Assembly (NCBI GenBank): GCA_964540695.1
Contig: CAZINS010000006.1
Coordinates: 1-49,992 of the forward strand
Direction of reading: 5' to 3'
Source of the DNA: DYGA01 sp964540695
GTDB taxonomy: Bacteria > Patescibacteriota > Patescibacteriia > S139-126
Length of the DNA: 49,992 bases
The notes under the pieces were generated by a model, which ran no database searches, was not told the DNA's origin, and saw nothing but the letters and a program-made list of their open reading frames with translations. A program made the translations under genes and the position numbers. Positions 21,579 to 30,468 of the stretch are shown here, in pieces (positions within the stretch are counted from its first letter, which is position 1; each line of letters begins with the position of its first letter).

Positions 21579-24140
21579 ATGATAAACAACAAACACAACC
21601 TATATTCGCCCAATAATTGGCGGGGTAAAAAAAACAAAAAAATTAATAATGTTTTTTTGTGGTTTAAATTAAACAAAAAAGGGCTTTGGTCTAAGTTAGC
21701 TATTCTAAGTGGTCTTTTCTTAGTAATAAGCTCGCTAATTTTGTTTATCATGTTTTTTTGGATTTCACGTGATTTACCAGAACCAGGAAAATTACAACAA
21801 CGGTTGATAGCTGAGAGTACAAAAATTTATGACCGGACCGGAGATAATTTATTATATGAAATTCACGGCGATCAAAAAAGAACTTTGGTTAAAATAAATG
21901 AAATTCCCGATTATACGGTCAAGGCTTTTGTGGCCTTGGAAGATAAAACTTTTTTTGAACATAAAGGCTTGTCAGTTAAACACATTGTTAAAGCTATTAC
22001 TCTTTATGGCTTTAAAAAAATTGGTTTATATCACGGCTTGGTTCCTGGTGGTTCTACACTGACACAACAGTTTGTTAAAAATTCAATTTTAACCAATGAA
22101 AAAAAAGTAACCAGAAAGATTAAGGAGTGGATACTGTCATATCAAATAGAAAAAAAATATAATAAAGAAGAAATTTTGGAACTATACTTCAATGAAATTC
22201 CTTTTGGTTCAACGGCTTATGGTATTGAATCCGCTACTCAAACTTACTTTGGTAAATCGGTGCGAGATATAAACTTAGCTGAAAGCGCTATTTTAGCGGC
22301 TATGATACAGGCACCAACTTATTACTCACCTTATGGTAATCATGTTGAAGAATTGTTTGCTCGGCAAAAATTTGTATTAAGTGAAATGGTTGATATGAAT
22401 TTTATAAGCGAAGAACAAGCTACTGAAGCCGCGGAAACAGATGTTGAATTTAAAAAATCTCTAGGTAATATCAAAGCTCCCCATTTTGTATTATATGTTA
22501 AAGAATTATTAACAGAAATCTATGGCGAAAGAATGGTTGAACAAGGAGGTTTAAAAGTATACACCACCCTTGATCTTTATAAACAAAATATTGCCGAGGA
22601 AGTTGTTAATGAACAAGCAGAAAAAAACCAAACCAGTTGGAATGCAAGTAATGCTGCTTTAATAGCACTTGATCCAAAAACCGGGGAAATTCTATCAATG
22701 GTTGGTTCTAAGAACTTTTTTGATGACAATATTGATGGTCAGGTAAATGTTACTCTCAGGCCTAGACAACCAGGTTCTTCTTTTAAACCAATTGTCTATA
22801 CCACCGCTTGGACTAAAGGTTTTGTACCTGAAACTGTTGTTTATGATGTGGTAACAAAATTTAAAACCGACATTGGCAAGGATTATGAACCTAAAAATTA
22901 TGATTTAAAAGAACACGGTCCTATTTCATTAAGAAAAGCCCTGCAAGGTTCTTTAAACATACCAGCTGTTAAAACTCTCTACCTAACAGGTATTAAAAAT
23001 GTTTTGGATTTAGCAGAAAAAATGGGTTACACGACTTTTACAGACCGTTCTCGCTTTGGTCTTTCTTTGGTGTTGGGCGGTGGTGAAGTTAAATTAATTG
23101 AACACACCGCTGCTTTTGGTGTCCTCGCTAGAGAAGGAAAAAAAGCCGACACTGTTGCGATTTTAAAAATTACCGATAACGATGGTCAGGTATTGTTTAA
23201 TTATGAACCAAAAGAACCAACTCAAGTAATAGACCAAAAAGCTGCCCGAATAACCAATTCTGTTTTATCTGATGACAGTGCGCGTGCTTTTGTTTTTGGC
23301 AACGGCGGTGTTTTAACTCTACCCAATCGCCCGGTAGCGGTTAAAACAGGTACAACCAATGATTATCGCGATGCTTGGACGGTTGGTTATACGCCATCCT
23401 TGGTAACCGGTGTTTGGGTTGGAAATAATGATTTTTCAGAAATGAAAAGAGGGGCCGATGGTTCTATTGTGGCCGCCCCCATTTGGCACAATTTTATGAG
23501 TCGTATTTTACAAAATACTCCCGTGGAAAATTTCAATAAACCAGAATATGAGTTGCCAGACAAACCCATGTTAAACGGTTCAGTGGGAGCTGAAACTATC
23601 TTAAAAATTGATTCGCAAAGCGGTTTATTGGCAACAGATTTAACCCCCCAACATTTAATAGTAGAAAAAACATTTCGAGAAATTCATAATATATTATATT
23701 TTGTAGATATTAACAATCCGTTAGGACCAATACCCGGGGCACAATCAAAAGATCCTCAATATACTAATTGGGAAGAGGCGGTTTTAAGTTGGGCTGAAAA
23801 AAATAATATTATTACTAACGAACAACCTCCAACCGAATTTGATAATTTACACTCCGTGGAAAACAAACCCTTCATAGATATTTTAGAACCTTGGCCAGAA
23901 CAAGTGGTTGGAAACAATCTTAACATTAGAGTTAGTTGGGAAACAAAAAAACCTTTTAAAAAATTAGAGGTTTTTGTCGATGATTTATTAATTAAAACTT
24001 ATGAAAATTTGTCTGAAAACACTGCACAGTTTTCAATTAATTTATCTGATTTTGAAATTGGTGACCATTTCTTGAAAGTCGTTATTTACGATGTTTATGA
24101 TAATTCTAATTTGAGTTGGTTAAAAATTATAAAAAATTAA
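21579..24140 (+). CDS. class A penicillin-binding protein (PBP1A-like)
   Basis: A bifunctional peptidoglycan polymerase of 853 residues. A membrane anchor (about 38-62) is followed by the GT51 transglycosylase with E-D-K-T-F-F-E-H near 120-127 and G-G-S-T-L-T-Q-Q. The transpeptidase domain has S-S-F-K near 398-401 (nucleophile S), S-L-N near 459-461 and K-T-G-T near 588-591. A C-terminal beta-rich, Ig-like segment (about 765-853) resembles the tail domain of some PBP1C/1A proteins. It ends two bases from the convergent dnaN stop with no terminator between. Its presence implies that the cell makes a cross-linked wall. Confidence 0.95.
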   Translation: MINNKHNLYSPNNWRGKKNKKINNVFLWFKLNKKGLWSKLAILSGLFLVISSLILFIMFFWISRDLPEPGKLQQRLIAESTKIYDRTGDNLLYEIHGDQKRTLVKINEIPDYTVKAFVALEDKTFFEHKGLSVKHIVKAITLYGFKKIGLYHGLVPGGSTLTQQFVKNSILTNEKKVTRKIKEWILSYQIEKKYNKEEILELYFNEIPFGSTAYGIESATQTYFGKSVRDINLAESAILAAMIQAPTYYSPYGNHVEELFARQKFVLSEMVDMNFISEEQATEAAETDVEFKKSLGNIKAPHFVLYVKELLTEIYGERMVEQGGLKVYTTLDLYKQNIAEEVVNEQAEKNQTSWNASNAALIALDPKTGEILSMVGSKNFFDDNIDGQVNVTLRPRQPGSSFKPIVYTTAWTKGFVPETVVYDVVTKFKTDIGKDYEPKNYDLKEHGPISLRKALQGSLNIPAVKTLYLTGIKNVLDLAEKMGYTTFTDRSRFGLSLVLGGGEVKLIEHTAAFGVLAREGKKADTVAILKITDNDGQVLFNYEPKEPTQVIDQKAARITNSVLSDDSARAFVFGNGGVLTLPNRPVAVKTGTTNDYRDAWTVGYTPSLVTGVWVGNNDFSEMKRGADGSIVAAPIWHNFMSRILQNTPVENFNKPEYELPDKPMLNGSVGAETILKIDSQSGLLATDLTPQHLIVEKTFREIHNILYFVDINNPLGPIPGAQSKDPQYTNWEEAVLSWAEKNNIITNEQPPTEFDNLHSVENKPFIDILEPWPEQVVGNNLNIRVSWETKKPFKKLEVFVDDLLIKTYENLSENTAQFSINLSDFEIGDHFLKVVIYDVYDNSNLSWLKIIKN

Positions 24141-24141
24141 G

Positions 24142-25245
24142 CTACTGTTTTATTGGCATGATAATATATAAATAATCGTTTCTTCCGGAAGGTAATATCA
24201 ATCCAGGCATTTCTGGATTGTTTATTTTAATTATAACTTCGTTATCATTTAAACTAGACAAGACATCTAACAAATAATGGTAGTTAAAAATAATTTGATT
24301 TTTTTCACCTTCAACCTTTCCTTCAACGGTAGTTTTGCTTTCTCCCAACTGATCGTTAAGCGCTCTTATCTCAACTTTGTTATCATAAAAAAATAAACTT
24401 ATATCATTTATACCTTGTCGGCAAAACAAACTGGCGGCTTTTATATTTTGTTGTAATAAATTTTTATTTATAGTGGCTTCTGTTTTTGATTCTTGGGGTA
24501 TTATTTGTTTATAGTCTGGATATTCCCCTTCAGTGATACGAGATATCATCACCGTGGCTGCACATTCAAAGCTGATTTGATTTTCATTTATATTCATAAT
24601 AACCTCTTCTTTTTTATCTTCTTCTCCCATTAAACGATTTAATTCTTGCAAGGTAAAGGAAGGTATGATTATTTTTTTATCTAAATCAATATTTGTTTTT
24701 GTTGAAATGGTTTTTTCTGCTAAACGGTAACTATCGGTTGCAGCTAAAATTAGCTTATTTTTATTAAAATTAAAGAGCACTCCGCTTATTTCTGGTCGAG
24801 CATTATCAAAAGCTGTTGCAAATAAAACCAAATTTAAAGCTTCTTTTAATTCTCCAACATTAAAGCTAGCCGTATACTTTTTATCAATTTCAGGAATAAG
24901 GGGAAATTCTGAATAATCTAAACCTTTTAACACGGTATGGGAATTTTCTGTTTTAATCTCTAAATTATTTTCTTTGGCCTCTATTTCTATTTTTTCACCT
25001 CTAATACTTTGGACATAATCATTAAACAATCGGGCGGGTACAGTAAGTAAGCCCTCTTTTTCTACTTTACCTCGGATGGTACTTTTAATACCAATTTCTA
25101 AATTTGTGGTTGATAAAATTAATCCACCTTCTTTTACTTCCAACAAAACATTATTCAAGATTGGTAGGTTTTGATTTCTTCCTGCAAGGTGTGAAACTAA
25201 GCTCAAACCTTTTTTTAAATTTTCTTGTGTGCAGATGAATTTCAT
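24142..25245 (-). CDS. dnaN: DNA polymerase III beta subunit (sliding clamp)
   Basis: The ring-shaped processivity clamp. The 367-residue length and three-domain repeat layout fit. The typical start M-K-F-I-C-T-Q-E-N-L, R-L-F-N-D-Y-V, D-S-Y-R-L-A near 180 and the C-terminal Y-L-Y-I-I-M-P-I pocket region are present. It follows dnaA on the minus strand with a 256-bp AT-rich gap, the classic dnaA-dnaN order near the origin. recF does not follow; the next gene is the convergent PBP. Confidence 0.95.
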   Translation of the reverse strand: MKFICTQENLKKGLSLVSHLAGRNQNLPILNNVLLEVKEGGLILSTTNLEIGIKSTIRGKVEKEGLLTVPARLFNDYVQSIRGEKIEIEAKENNLEIKTENSHTVLKGLDYSEFPLIPEIDKKYTASFNVGELKEALNLVLFATAFDNARPEISGVLFNFNKNKLILAATDSYRLAEKTISTKTNIDLDKKIIIPSFTLQELNRLMGEEDKKEEVIMNINENQISFECAATVMISRITEGEYPDYKQIIPQESKTEATINKNLLQQNIKAASLFCRQGINDISLFFYDNKVEIRALNDQLGESKTTVEGKVEGEKNQIIFNYHYLLDVLSSLNDNEVIIKINNPEMPGLILPSGRNDYLYIIMPIKQ

Positions 25246-25501
25246 AATTAAATATATATAATTTTAAAATAGTAATAATAAGGACTGTGGGCAAAGGGGA
25301 GAAATAGATTTTTTTACTAATTTTAGCTAAATAAAAATTTAAAATTTTTTAACTTCCTTGTTATTAAAAGGGTATAAAGTATTAATAAAAAAAATTAAAT
25401 TTATTATTATATTTTTTTCAACTCTTTATTAAGTGTTTATAAAAATGTTATTAAAAATTTTTACCTTTATTTTTTTTAATTATCAACAATTTTTTAATAA
25501 C
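25246..25501. other. dnaA-dnaN intergenic region, AT-rich
   Basis: A 256-bp gap, about 85 percent A+T by eye, with TTATCAACA-like and A/T-tract sequences but no perfect DnaA box (TTATNCACA). It probably holds the dnaN promoter. It could contribute to the origin, although the stronger positional candidate is the dnaA-rpmH gap. Confidence 0.4.
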
Positions 25502-26872
25502 TTAGCTATTGTTATAGAGACGTTGTTTAATCATTTCTATATCACGGGCAATTTTTTCATCATTTTCTATTTCTTTGTTTATTTTGTTACAAGCATGCAT
25601 AGCTGTGGTATGATCTCTTCCTCCCAATTCGTTACCAATATTTGGATAAGAAGCATCTAATTCCTCTCTCATTAAATACATCACAATTTGTCTAGGCACA
25701 ACCAATTCTTTTTTTCTACTATTGCCCACCAAACCATCGGTTTCAATATCAAAATAAGCTGCTACGGTTTGAATTAATTTTTTAGGGGTGATATGACTTC
25801 TCTTAATATTAGAAGATAAAGAAGAGATTATGCTTTTTACACTTTCTTCAGTAGGAGGAGTATTATTTAATTGGTGAAAAGCAATGATTTTATTTAAAAT
25901 TCCTTCCAATTCGCGTACATTGTTTTGTACGGAAGTGGCAATTATTCTAACTATTTCTTCAGATAAAGAAAGGTTTTTTTCTTTCATTTTGGAACCAATA
26001 ATAGCCATTCTAGTTTCTAGATCAGGCGCATTAACATCAACTATCATCCCCCACTCAAAACGAGAAATAAGCCTTTGTTCAAGGGCAGGAATTGCTTTAG
26101 GGGGCCTATCAGAAGAAATAATAATTTGTTTATTCTCTTGATGTAGGACATTGAAAGTATGAAAAAATTCTTCCTGAGTTTGTTCCTTACCGGCTAAAAA
26201 TTGTATATCGTCAACCAACAAAACATCAACTGCGCGATATTTTTCTTTAAATTTTTTAGCTTCACCTTGTTGAACCAACTGAATAAAATCATTGGTAAAT
26301 TTTTCACTCGTTACATATAATACTTTTTTATTTTTTTCTTCGTTTAAAATATAATTTCCTACGGCTTGCATTAAATGAGTTTTACCCAAACCAACACCAC
26401 CATAAATAAAAAGAGGATTATAAACCTCCCCTGATTTTTTAGCTACCGCTAGACAAGCTGCATGAGCTAGTTCATTTCCTTTGCCAACCACAAAGCTGTC
26501 AAAAGTATATTTTGGATTAAGGCCAACTTTATTGTTTAAGTTTTGATTACTATTAATAACTGCAGGAGTTTCTTGATTTAAAACAGAGTGATTGTTATTT
26601 GTAGTAAGGATATTTTGTTTTTCTTTTGTTTCTACTACATAACTAACTTTGTTGAAGGTTTTTTCACTAACGTTTTTTAGAGCATCGGTTATATATTTGT
26701 GATATTTTTTTTCCAACCAAGCTTTGGTAAAAGCATTTGGAACAGCCACAATTACTTCATGGTCATTCATTTGTAGGACAAAGGTGTTTTTAAACCAGGT
26801 GGTAAAGTTAGCTTTGCTTAAATTTAATTCAAGTTCACCTAAGATAGCTTCCCAAAGTTGTTTTGAGTCCAT
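25502..26872 (-). CDS. dnaA: chromosomal replication initiator DnaA
   Basis: An ATP-dependent origin-binding protein of 456 residues. Domain I is at 1-80, a short linker follows, and the AAA+ domain has Walker A G-G-V-G-L-G-K-T near 156-163 and Walker B L-L-V-D-D-I-Q-F-L near 215. C-terminal domain IV carries the DNA-binding signature G-G-R-D-H-T-T-A-M-H near 422-431. The gene reads away from rpmH. An extended -10 (TGGTATAAT) lies just upstream at 26912-26920. Confidence 0.96.
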   Translation of the reverse strand: MDSKQLWEAILGELELNLSKANFTTWFKNTFVLQMNDHEVIVAVPNAFTKAWLEKKYHKYITDALKNVSEKTFNKVSYVVETKEKQNILTTNNNHSVLNQETPAVINSNQNLNNKVGLNPKYTFDSFVVGKGNELAHAACLAVAKKSGEVYNPLFIYGGVGLGKTHLMQAVGNYILNEEKNKKVLYVTSEKFTNDFIQLVQQGEAKKFKEKYRAVDVLLVDDIQFLAGKEQTQEEFFHTFNVLHQENKQIIISSDRPPKAIPALEQRLISRFEWGMIVDVNAPDLETRMAIIGSKMKEKNLSLSEEIVRIIATSVQNNVRELEGILNKIIAFHQLNNTPPTEESVKSIISSLSSNIKRSHITPKKLIQTVAAYFDIETDGLVGNSRKKELVVPRQIVMYLMREELDASYPNIGNELGGRDHTTAMHACNKINKEIENDEKIARDIEMIKQRLYNNS

Positions 26873-26911
26873 AATTGTTTATTATTATTTTTACTAAAGA
26901 TAACGATTCAC

Positions 26912-26920
26912 ATTATACCA
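26912..26920 (-). promoter_or_regulatory. extended -10 promoter of dnaA
   Basis: TGGTATAAT on the minus strand about 40 bp from the dnaA ATG fits the TG-N-TATAAT extended -10; the -35 is weak. Confidence 0.5.
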
Positions 26921-27016
26921 TCGCTTATAAATTTTAAAAACCATTTTATATTTTAAAAAGGTGATAAGGTGTTGAAAAATTGTGAAAACAAAAAAATAAA
27001 AAAATTACTTCACACT

Positions 27017-27045
27017 TTGACCGAATGATAACTTCCTGATATATT
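27017..27045 (+). promoter_or_regulatory. promoter of rpmH-rnpA-yidD-yidC
   Basis: TTGACC, 17-bp spacer, TATATT, 21 bp before the rpmH ATG. Confidence 0.65.
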
Positions 27046-27066
27046 TATTTTATTAATAAAAACAAT

Positions 27067-27207
27067 ATGCCCAAAAGAACTTATCAGCCAAAAAACAGAA
27101 AAAGAAAAAAAACTCACGGTTTTAGAGCAAGGAATTCTTCTGCTAAAGGCAAGAAGGTTTTAAAAAGAAGAAGGAGTAAAAAAAGAAAAAGCCTCAGCGT
27201 TAGTTAA
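27067..27207 (+). CDS. rpmH: 50S ribosomal protein L34
   Basis: A 46-residue, highly basic protein starting M-P-K-R-T-Y-Q-P-K-N-R-K-R-K-K-T-H-G-F-R, the hallmark L34 sequence. It ends K-K-R-K-S-L-S-V-S. Its length is normal for L34. The gene lies four bases before rnpA, in the conserved rpmH-rnpA-yidD-yidC order next to dnaA. Confidence 0.96.
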   Translation: MPKRTYQPKNRKRKKTHGFRARNSSAKGKKVLKRRRSKKRKSLSVS

Positions 27208-27211
27208 ACGC

Positions 27212-27538
27212 ATGTTAGCTAAACAAAACCGTTTAAAAAAAAAGTCAGATTTTGTTCAGGTTGCTAAATATGGAAGAAAAAGGCACTCTACTTTTTTTAT
27301 TCTTTATATTTATTATCCGCAAAAAAAACAACAATTCCCACGTTTTGGCATAGTAATATCACAAAAAGCTTCTAAAAAAGCTACAGAACGTAATCTATTA
27401 CGTCGCTGGATAAGAAGTGATTTATATAAGAAAAAAAGTAAACTAGCACCGTTTGATTATATGTTGGTTGTTAAAAATCAAGCAGTTGGGAAGTCTCACC
27501 AGGAAATTAGCTTTGATTTAAATAAGATATGTTATTGA
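27212..27538 (+). CDS. rnpA: ribonuclease P protein component
   Basis: The protein cofactor of RNase P, which matures tRNA 5' ends. The 108-residue protein has K-K-S-D-F near 11-15 and F-G-I-V-I-S-Q-K-A-S-K-K-A-T-E-R-N-L-L-R-R near 45-65, the conserved RNR-type RNA-binding helix. The stop overlaps the yidD start by 10 bp. The RNA subunit gene is not in the window. Confidence 0.93.
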   Translation: MLAKQNRLKKKSDFVQVAKYGRKRHSTFFILYIYYPQKKQQFPRFGIVISQKASKKATERNLLRRWIRSDLYKKKSKLAPFDYMLVVKNQAVGKSHQEISFDLNKICY

Positions 27539-27786
27539 ATAAAATAGAAAAAATAATAGCCAAGCTAATAATTATATTAATTAAAACCTATCAAAAATTT
27601 TTATCTTTTGATCATGGTTTCTTAAAAAATTATAAACCACAAGGAACTTGTCGTTTTTATCCAACTTGTTCCCAATATACTATTGATGCTATAAACAAGA
27701 AGGGGTTATTTAAAGGGATACTCCTTGGTATTAATAGGTTAAGAAAATGTCATCCTTTTAGTGATGGTGGCTATGATCCAGTTTAA
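27529..27786 (+). CDS. yidD: membrane protein insertion efficiency factor YidD
   Basis: An 85-residue protein with an N-terminal amphipathic or membrane helix and the family's cysteine motif C-R-F-Y-P-T-C-S-Q-Y (43-52), then G-I-N-R-L-R-K-C-H-P-F-S-D-G-G-Y-D-P. It assists membrane insertion by YidC. It is placed between rnpA and yidC, as is usual, and overlaps rnpA. Confidence 0.95.
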   Translation: MLLNKIEKIIAKLIIILIKTYQKFLSFDHGFLKNYKPQGTCRFYPTCSQYTIDAINKKGLFKGILLGINRLRKCHPFSDGGYDPV

Positions 27787-27796
27787 TTAAAACATT

Positions 27797-28534
27797 ATGA
27801 TAGAATTATTTAAAACAATTTTTTATACACCTTTATTAAATCTTTTGGTTTGGTTATATGATGTTTTGCCCTGGCAAGATTTGGGGTTAGCTATAATTAT
27901 TTTGACTATATTAATAAAATTGATTTTATATCCCTTAAATAAAAAAGCAATTGTATCACAAAAAGCACTACAGGATTTGCAACCAAAACTAACTGAGATA
28001 AAAGAAAAATACAAACAAGACAAAGAAGCGCAAGCCAAGGCTACGATGGAACTTTATAAAAATGAAAAAATAAACCCCGCTTCTTCTTGCTTACCCATTT
28101 TAGTCCAACTCCCCTTTTTATTTGCTGTTTATCAGGTTTTTCGAACCGGACTAGCCAATGGTTATTTAGAATATCTATATCCCTTCGTACAAAATCCAGG
28201 CAGTTTGAATACACTTGCTTTTGGTTTTATTGAATTGTCTCAAAAAAGTATTTGGTTGGCTTTACTAGCAGGAATTGCTCAGTTTTGGCAAGGAAAAATG
28301 TTAGTGACCAAAAGACCGGAAATAAAAACCCCGGACTCAAAAGATGAAAATATGGCAGCCATTATGAATAAACAAATGGTTTATGTTATGCCGGTTTTTA
28401 CAGTTTTTATAGGTCTTTCATTTCCAGCCGGCTTAACTCTTTATTGGTTTGTTAATACAGTTTTAACAGGAATACAACAATTAATCGTGTTTAAAAAAAA
28501 CAATAATGACACTGTCCTCAAAACAACTAATTAA
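27797..28534 (+). CDS. yidC: YidC/Oxa1/Alb3 membrane protein insertase
   Basis: Inserts proteins into the inner membrane. The 245-residue form lacks the large periplasmic domain of Gram-negative YidC and resembles the short Gram-positive type. Features include the first helix, a basic cytoplasmic hairpin (K-E-K-Y-K-Q-D-K-E-A near 72-81), I-N-P-A-S-S-C-L-P-I-L-V-Q-L-P-F near 92-107, and later segments with F-P-A-G-L-T-L-Y-W near 208-216. No lipobox-type signal peptide is seen. It overlaps the next gene by 29 bp. Confidence 0.92.
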   Translation: MIELFKTIFYTPLLNLLVWLYDVLPWQDLGLAIIILTILIKLILYPLNKKAIVSQKALQDLQPKLTEIKEKYKQDKEAQAKATMELYKNEKINPASSCLPILVQLPFLFAVYQVFRTGLANGYLEYLYPFVQNPGSLNTLAFGFIELSQKSIWLALLAGIAQFWQGKMLVTKRPEIKTPDSKDENMAAIMNKQMVYVMPVFTVFIGLSFPAGLTLYWFVNTVLTGIQQLIVFKKNNNDTVLKTTN

Positions 28535-28820
28535 TTTGCCGGTTTTTACTGAATCGGGCATAAAAATAGGAAAAATTGCTTATTTAGAATTAAATGAAAA
28601 AGAACATTTTGTAGAAAAATATGCTATCAAAAATAGTGGTTTTAGGCAGTTAATACCAGCGGTTTTGTTAATTTCTCCACAACAAATTGTTGAAGTTACT
28701 TTAGAAAAAGTAACAGTTGAAGATAATATTATAAAAATTTTACAAAAGAAAAATAAACAAAAAAATAAACCAGTGGAAGATCCCAGTCCGGTTTTATTTA
28801 TTGATTTAACAAAAACTTAA
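28506..28820 (+). CDS. small PRC-barrel-like protein
   Basis: A 104-residue soluble protein. L-I-N-L-P-V-F-T-E-S-G-I-K-I-G-K-I near 9-25 resembles the opening of PRC-barrel domains (a beta-barrel fold found in RimM and photosynthetic reaction centre H subunits). The C-terminal third is Lys-rich and probably flexible. Start ATG at 28506 lies inside yidC, suggesting translational coupling. Its role is unknown; the gene stops one base from the convergent lipid-kinase-like gene. Confidence 0.55.
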   Translation: MTLSSKQLINLPVFTESGIKIGKIAYLELNEKEHFVEKYAIKNSGFRQLIPAVLLISPQQIVEVTLEKVTVEDNIIKILQKKNKQKNKPVEDPSPVLFIDLTKT

Positions 28821-28821
28821 A

Positions 28822-29577
28822 TTAAACAAAAACTCTATTTTTACCCATAATCACTCTAAGTTTATCGCCCGCCACTTCAACCAGAAGTGGTGTTTTCATA
28901 GTTTGTTGTCCATCTATTTTAACTGAAAGAGAATTATTTTTATGTTGAATAATAATTTTTTTATTTTTTAATAAAGTAGGCGCGTTGTTTTTTGAAGAAA
29001 TTTTTGAAAAAAAATTGTTTTTACTGTTTATTATGGTTGTTTCTAAAAGACCATCTGTAGGATTGGCCAAATGATCATCTGACCAATAATTAAAACTATA
29101 AATGTAGACTTGGCTTTTTTTATCAACCAAAACTCGGTAAGAATCATCACATTCTAACACCAGATCCCCGGGTTGAATTTCGAGCTGGGATAAAAAATAA
29201 AAATTTTTTATTTTTCCCATATCTATTTTTTTTATAATTCTGGAAGCCAAAGCATTACAAGCTTCAATAGGATTGTTTAAACCTAAGGTTTGAGCAATTT
29301 TTAAATTTTGACCAACCGGAATAATACCCAGACAAATGTCACTGTGATAAGCTAAAACATTAATAACTTTGCTGACGGTGGTATCATCACCAACAGCTAC
29401 AATAGTTTTAGCACCTTTTTTTATTTCATCAGCAATGAGCTCCCCAGGGTTATTAAGTAAGCTTAAACGACCAATTTTACCTTTTATTTCTAAGTCAGTT
29501 AGTCGGTTTTCAATTTTAGCTAGTAAAGGTTGATATTTTTTATCAGCAACAAAGTGATCATACACATAAAAATACAT
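28822..29577 (-). CDS. diacylglycerol/lipid-kinase-like (NAD-kinase superfamily) protein
   Basis: A 251-residue protein related to bacterial DgkB/YegS lipid kinases. The nucleotide-binding G-G-D-G-T motif appears as A-V-G-D-D-T-T-V-S-K-V-I-N-V-L near 61-75, so the second Gly and the D-G-T core are altered. Downstream segments (G-I-I-P-V-G-Q-N near 84-91) match the family's G-T-x-N-D-F-A region only loosely. It could phosphorylate a lipid or be a catalytically changed relative. It is followed upstream on the same strand by bactofilin, 16 bp apart. Confidence 0.65.
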   Translation of the reverse strand: MYFYVYDHFVADKKYQPLLAKIENRLTDLEIKGKIGRLSLLNNPGELIADEIKKGAKTIVAVGDDTTVSKVINVLAYHSDICLGIIPVGQNLKIAQTLGLNNPIEACNALASRIIKKIDMGKIKNFYFLSQLEIQPGDLVLECDDSYRVLVDKKSQVYIYSFNYWSDDHLANPTDGLLETTIINSKNNFFSKISSKNNAPTLLKNKKIIIQHKNNSLSVKIDGQQTMKTPLLVEVAGDKLRVIMGKNRVFV

Positions 29578-29593
29578 AGTCTAAAATTAAAAA

Positions 29594-29950
29594 TTATGAT
29601 TTTTCTACTTTTGAACTTTTTGACATCTGACAATTTCCTTGAAAATAACTGCCAGGTTCAATGCTTAAAATTTCGCAAGCAATATTACCTTCAATTTTTG
29701 CTGTTTTTGTAACTTCTAAATTATTTGTAATTTTAATGTCTCCTTTAACAAAACCAGAGATAATAGCGTTTTCAGCACTAATGTTAGCTTCAATTTCTGC
29801 GTCTTTACCTACCCTTAAACTATGGGTGGTTTTAATATTACCTTTTAATTTTCCTTCAATAATAACATCACCTTCACCAGTAAAGTCACCTTCAACACTA
29901 ACCGCGTGACCTATTATTGTTTGAGACTCATTTAAGTTTTTATCTTTCAT
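29594..29950 (-). CDS. bactofilin (polymer-forming cytoskeletal protein)
   Basis: A 118-residue protein built from a right-handed beta-helix of short repeats. Segments read I-G-x-x-V-x-V-E-G-D-F-T-G-E-G-D-V-I-I-E-G-K-L-K-G-N-I, then N-I-S-A-E-N-A-I-I-S-G-F-V-K-G-D-I, and E-G-N-I-A-C-E. Bactofilins polymerise without nucleotide and position wall-modifying enzymes. It is transcribed with the lipid-kinase-like gene. Confidence 0.9.
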   Translation of the reverse strand: MKDKNLNESQTIIGHAVSVEGDFTGEGDVIIEGKLKGNIKTTHSLRVGKDAEIEANISAENAIISGFVKGDIKITNNLEVTKTAKIEGNIACEILSIEPGSYFQGNCQMSKSSKVEKS

Positions 29951-30065
29951 ATTTTTTATTAATAGTTAATAATATCATTTTAGAACTTTTATGATAAAAA
30001 CAAAAGCTTTTTTAGATGGAAAAAATATTTTAAGTATGTTAAACTTTTTGATGACTAAATAAAAA

Positions 30066-30092
30066 ATTATTTAAATATTTTACGACACTTAA
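30066..30092 (+). repeat. 27-bp inverted repeat, left arm
   Basis: Twenty-seven bases (core TTTTACGACACTTAA) recur as an exact reverse complement at 30839-30865. The two arms enclose 746 bp with three tRNA genes and two parS-like sites. Confidence 0.9.
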
Positions 30093-30113
30093 TTTAAGCT
30101 AATATTAGGTAAA

Positions 30114-30188
30114 GACCCCATAGTTTAACGGATAAAACAAGAACCTCCTAAGTTCTAGATCCAGGTTCAATTCCTGGTGGGGTCACCA
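30114..30188 (+). tRNA. tRNA-Arg (anticodon CCT), CCA encoded
   Basis: Cloverleaf with acceptor GACCCCA/TGGGGTC, anticodon stem AGAAC/GTTCT around CTCCTAA (anticodon CCT), T-arm CCAGG-TTCAATT-CCTGG, encoded CCA, 75 nt. It lies nine bases upstream of tRNA-Ala and is probably co-transcribed with it. Confidence 0.94.
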
Positions 30189-30197
30189 AAGTATCTT

Positions 30198-30274
30198 GGG
30201 CTCGTAGCTCAGTTGGCTAGAGCGCTGCATTCGCATTGCAGAGGTCAGGGGTTCGACTCCCCTCGAGTCCACCA
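30198..30274 (+). tRNA. tRNA-Ala (anticodon CGC), CCA encoded
   Basis: Cloverleaf with acceptor GGGCTCG/CGAGTCC, anticodon stem CTGCA/TGCAG around TTCGCAT (anticodon CGC), T-arm AGGGG-TTCGACT-CCCCT, encoded CCA, 77 nt. The anticodon CGC reads GCG codons, which should be rare here. Confidence 0.94.
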
Positions 30275-30419
30275 ATTAATGTTCAATAATATCAATAAAT
30301 TATTGTAAGAATTGGTTTTGTTTACTTAGTTAAGATAATTCTTTAGAATTTAGAAATTTTAAATAGATTACTGATTGGATATTTATAATTTTTATGATTT
30401 AAGAAAAGTTTGATAATTT

Positions 30420-30428
30420 TGTGAATAA
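30420..30428 (-). promoter_or_regulatory. single DnaA-box-like site
   Basis: TGTGAATAA is the reverse complement of TTATTCACA, matching TTATNCACA. It lies 40 bp before the first parS-like site. Confidence 0.4.
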
Positions 30429-30468
30429 TAAGTAATAATAAGTGATTTAATATATTATTATTAAAAAA

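Larger units (their letters stand above)
26873..27066. other. probable oriC region between dnaA and rpmH
   Basis: A 194-bp divergent gap between dnaA (minus) and rpmH-rnpA-yidD-yidC (plus), the arrangement that marks the origin in many bacteria. It is very AT-rich, with A/T tracts near 26940-27005. It contains TTGTGAAAA and GATTCACA, which resemble DnaA boxes only loosely. Divergent promoters are visible. The two parS-like sites 3.4-3.8 kb away agree with an origin nearby. Confidence 0.55.
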
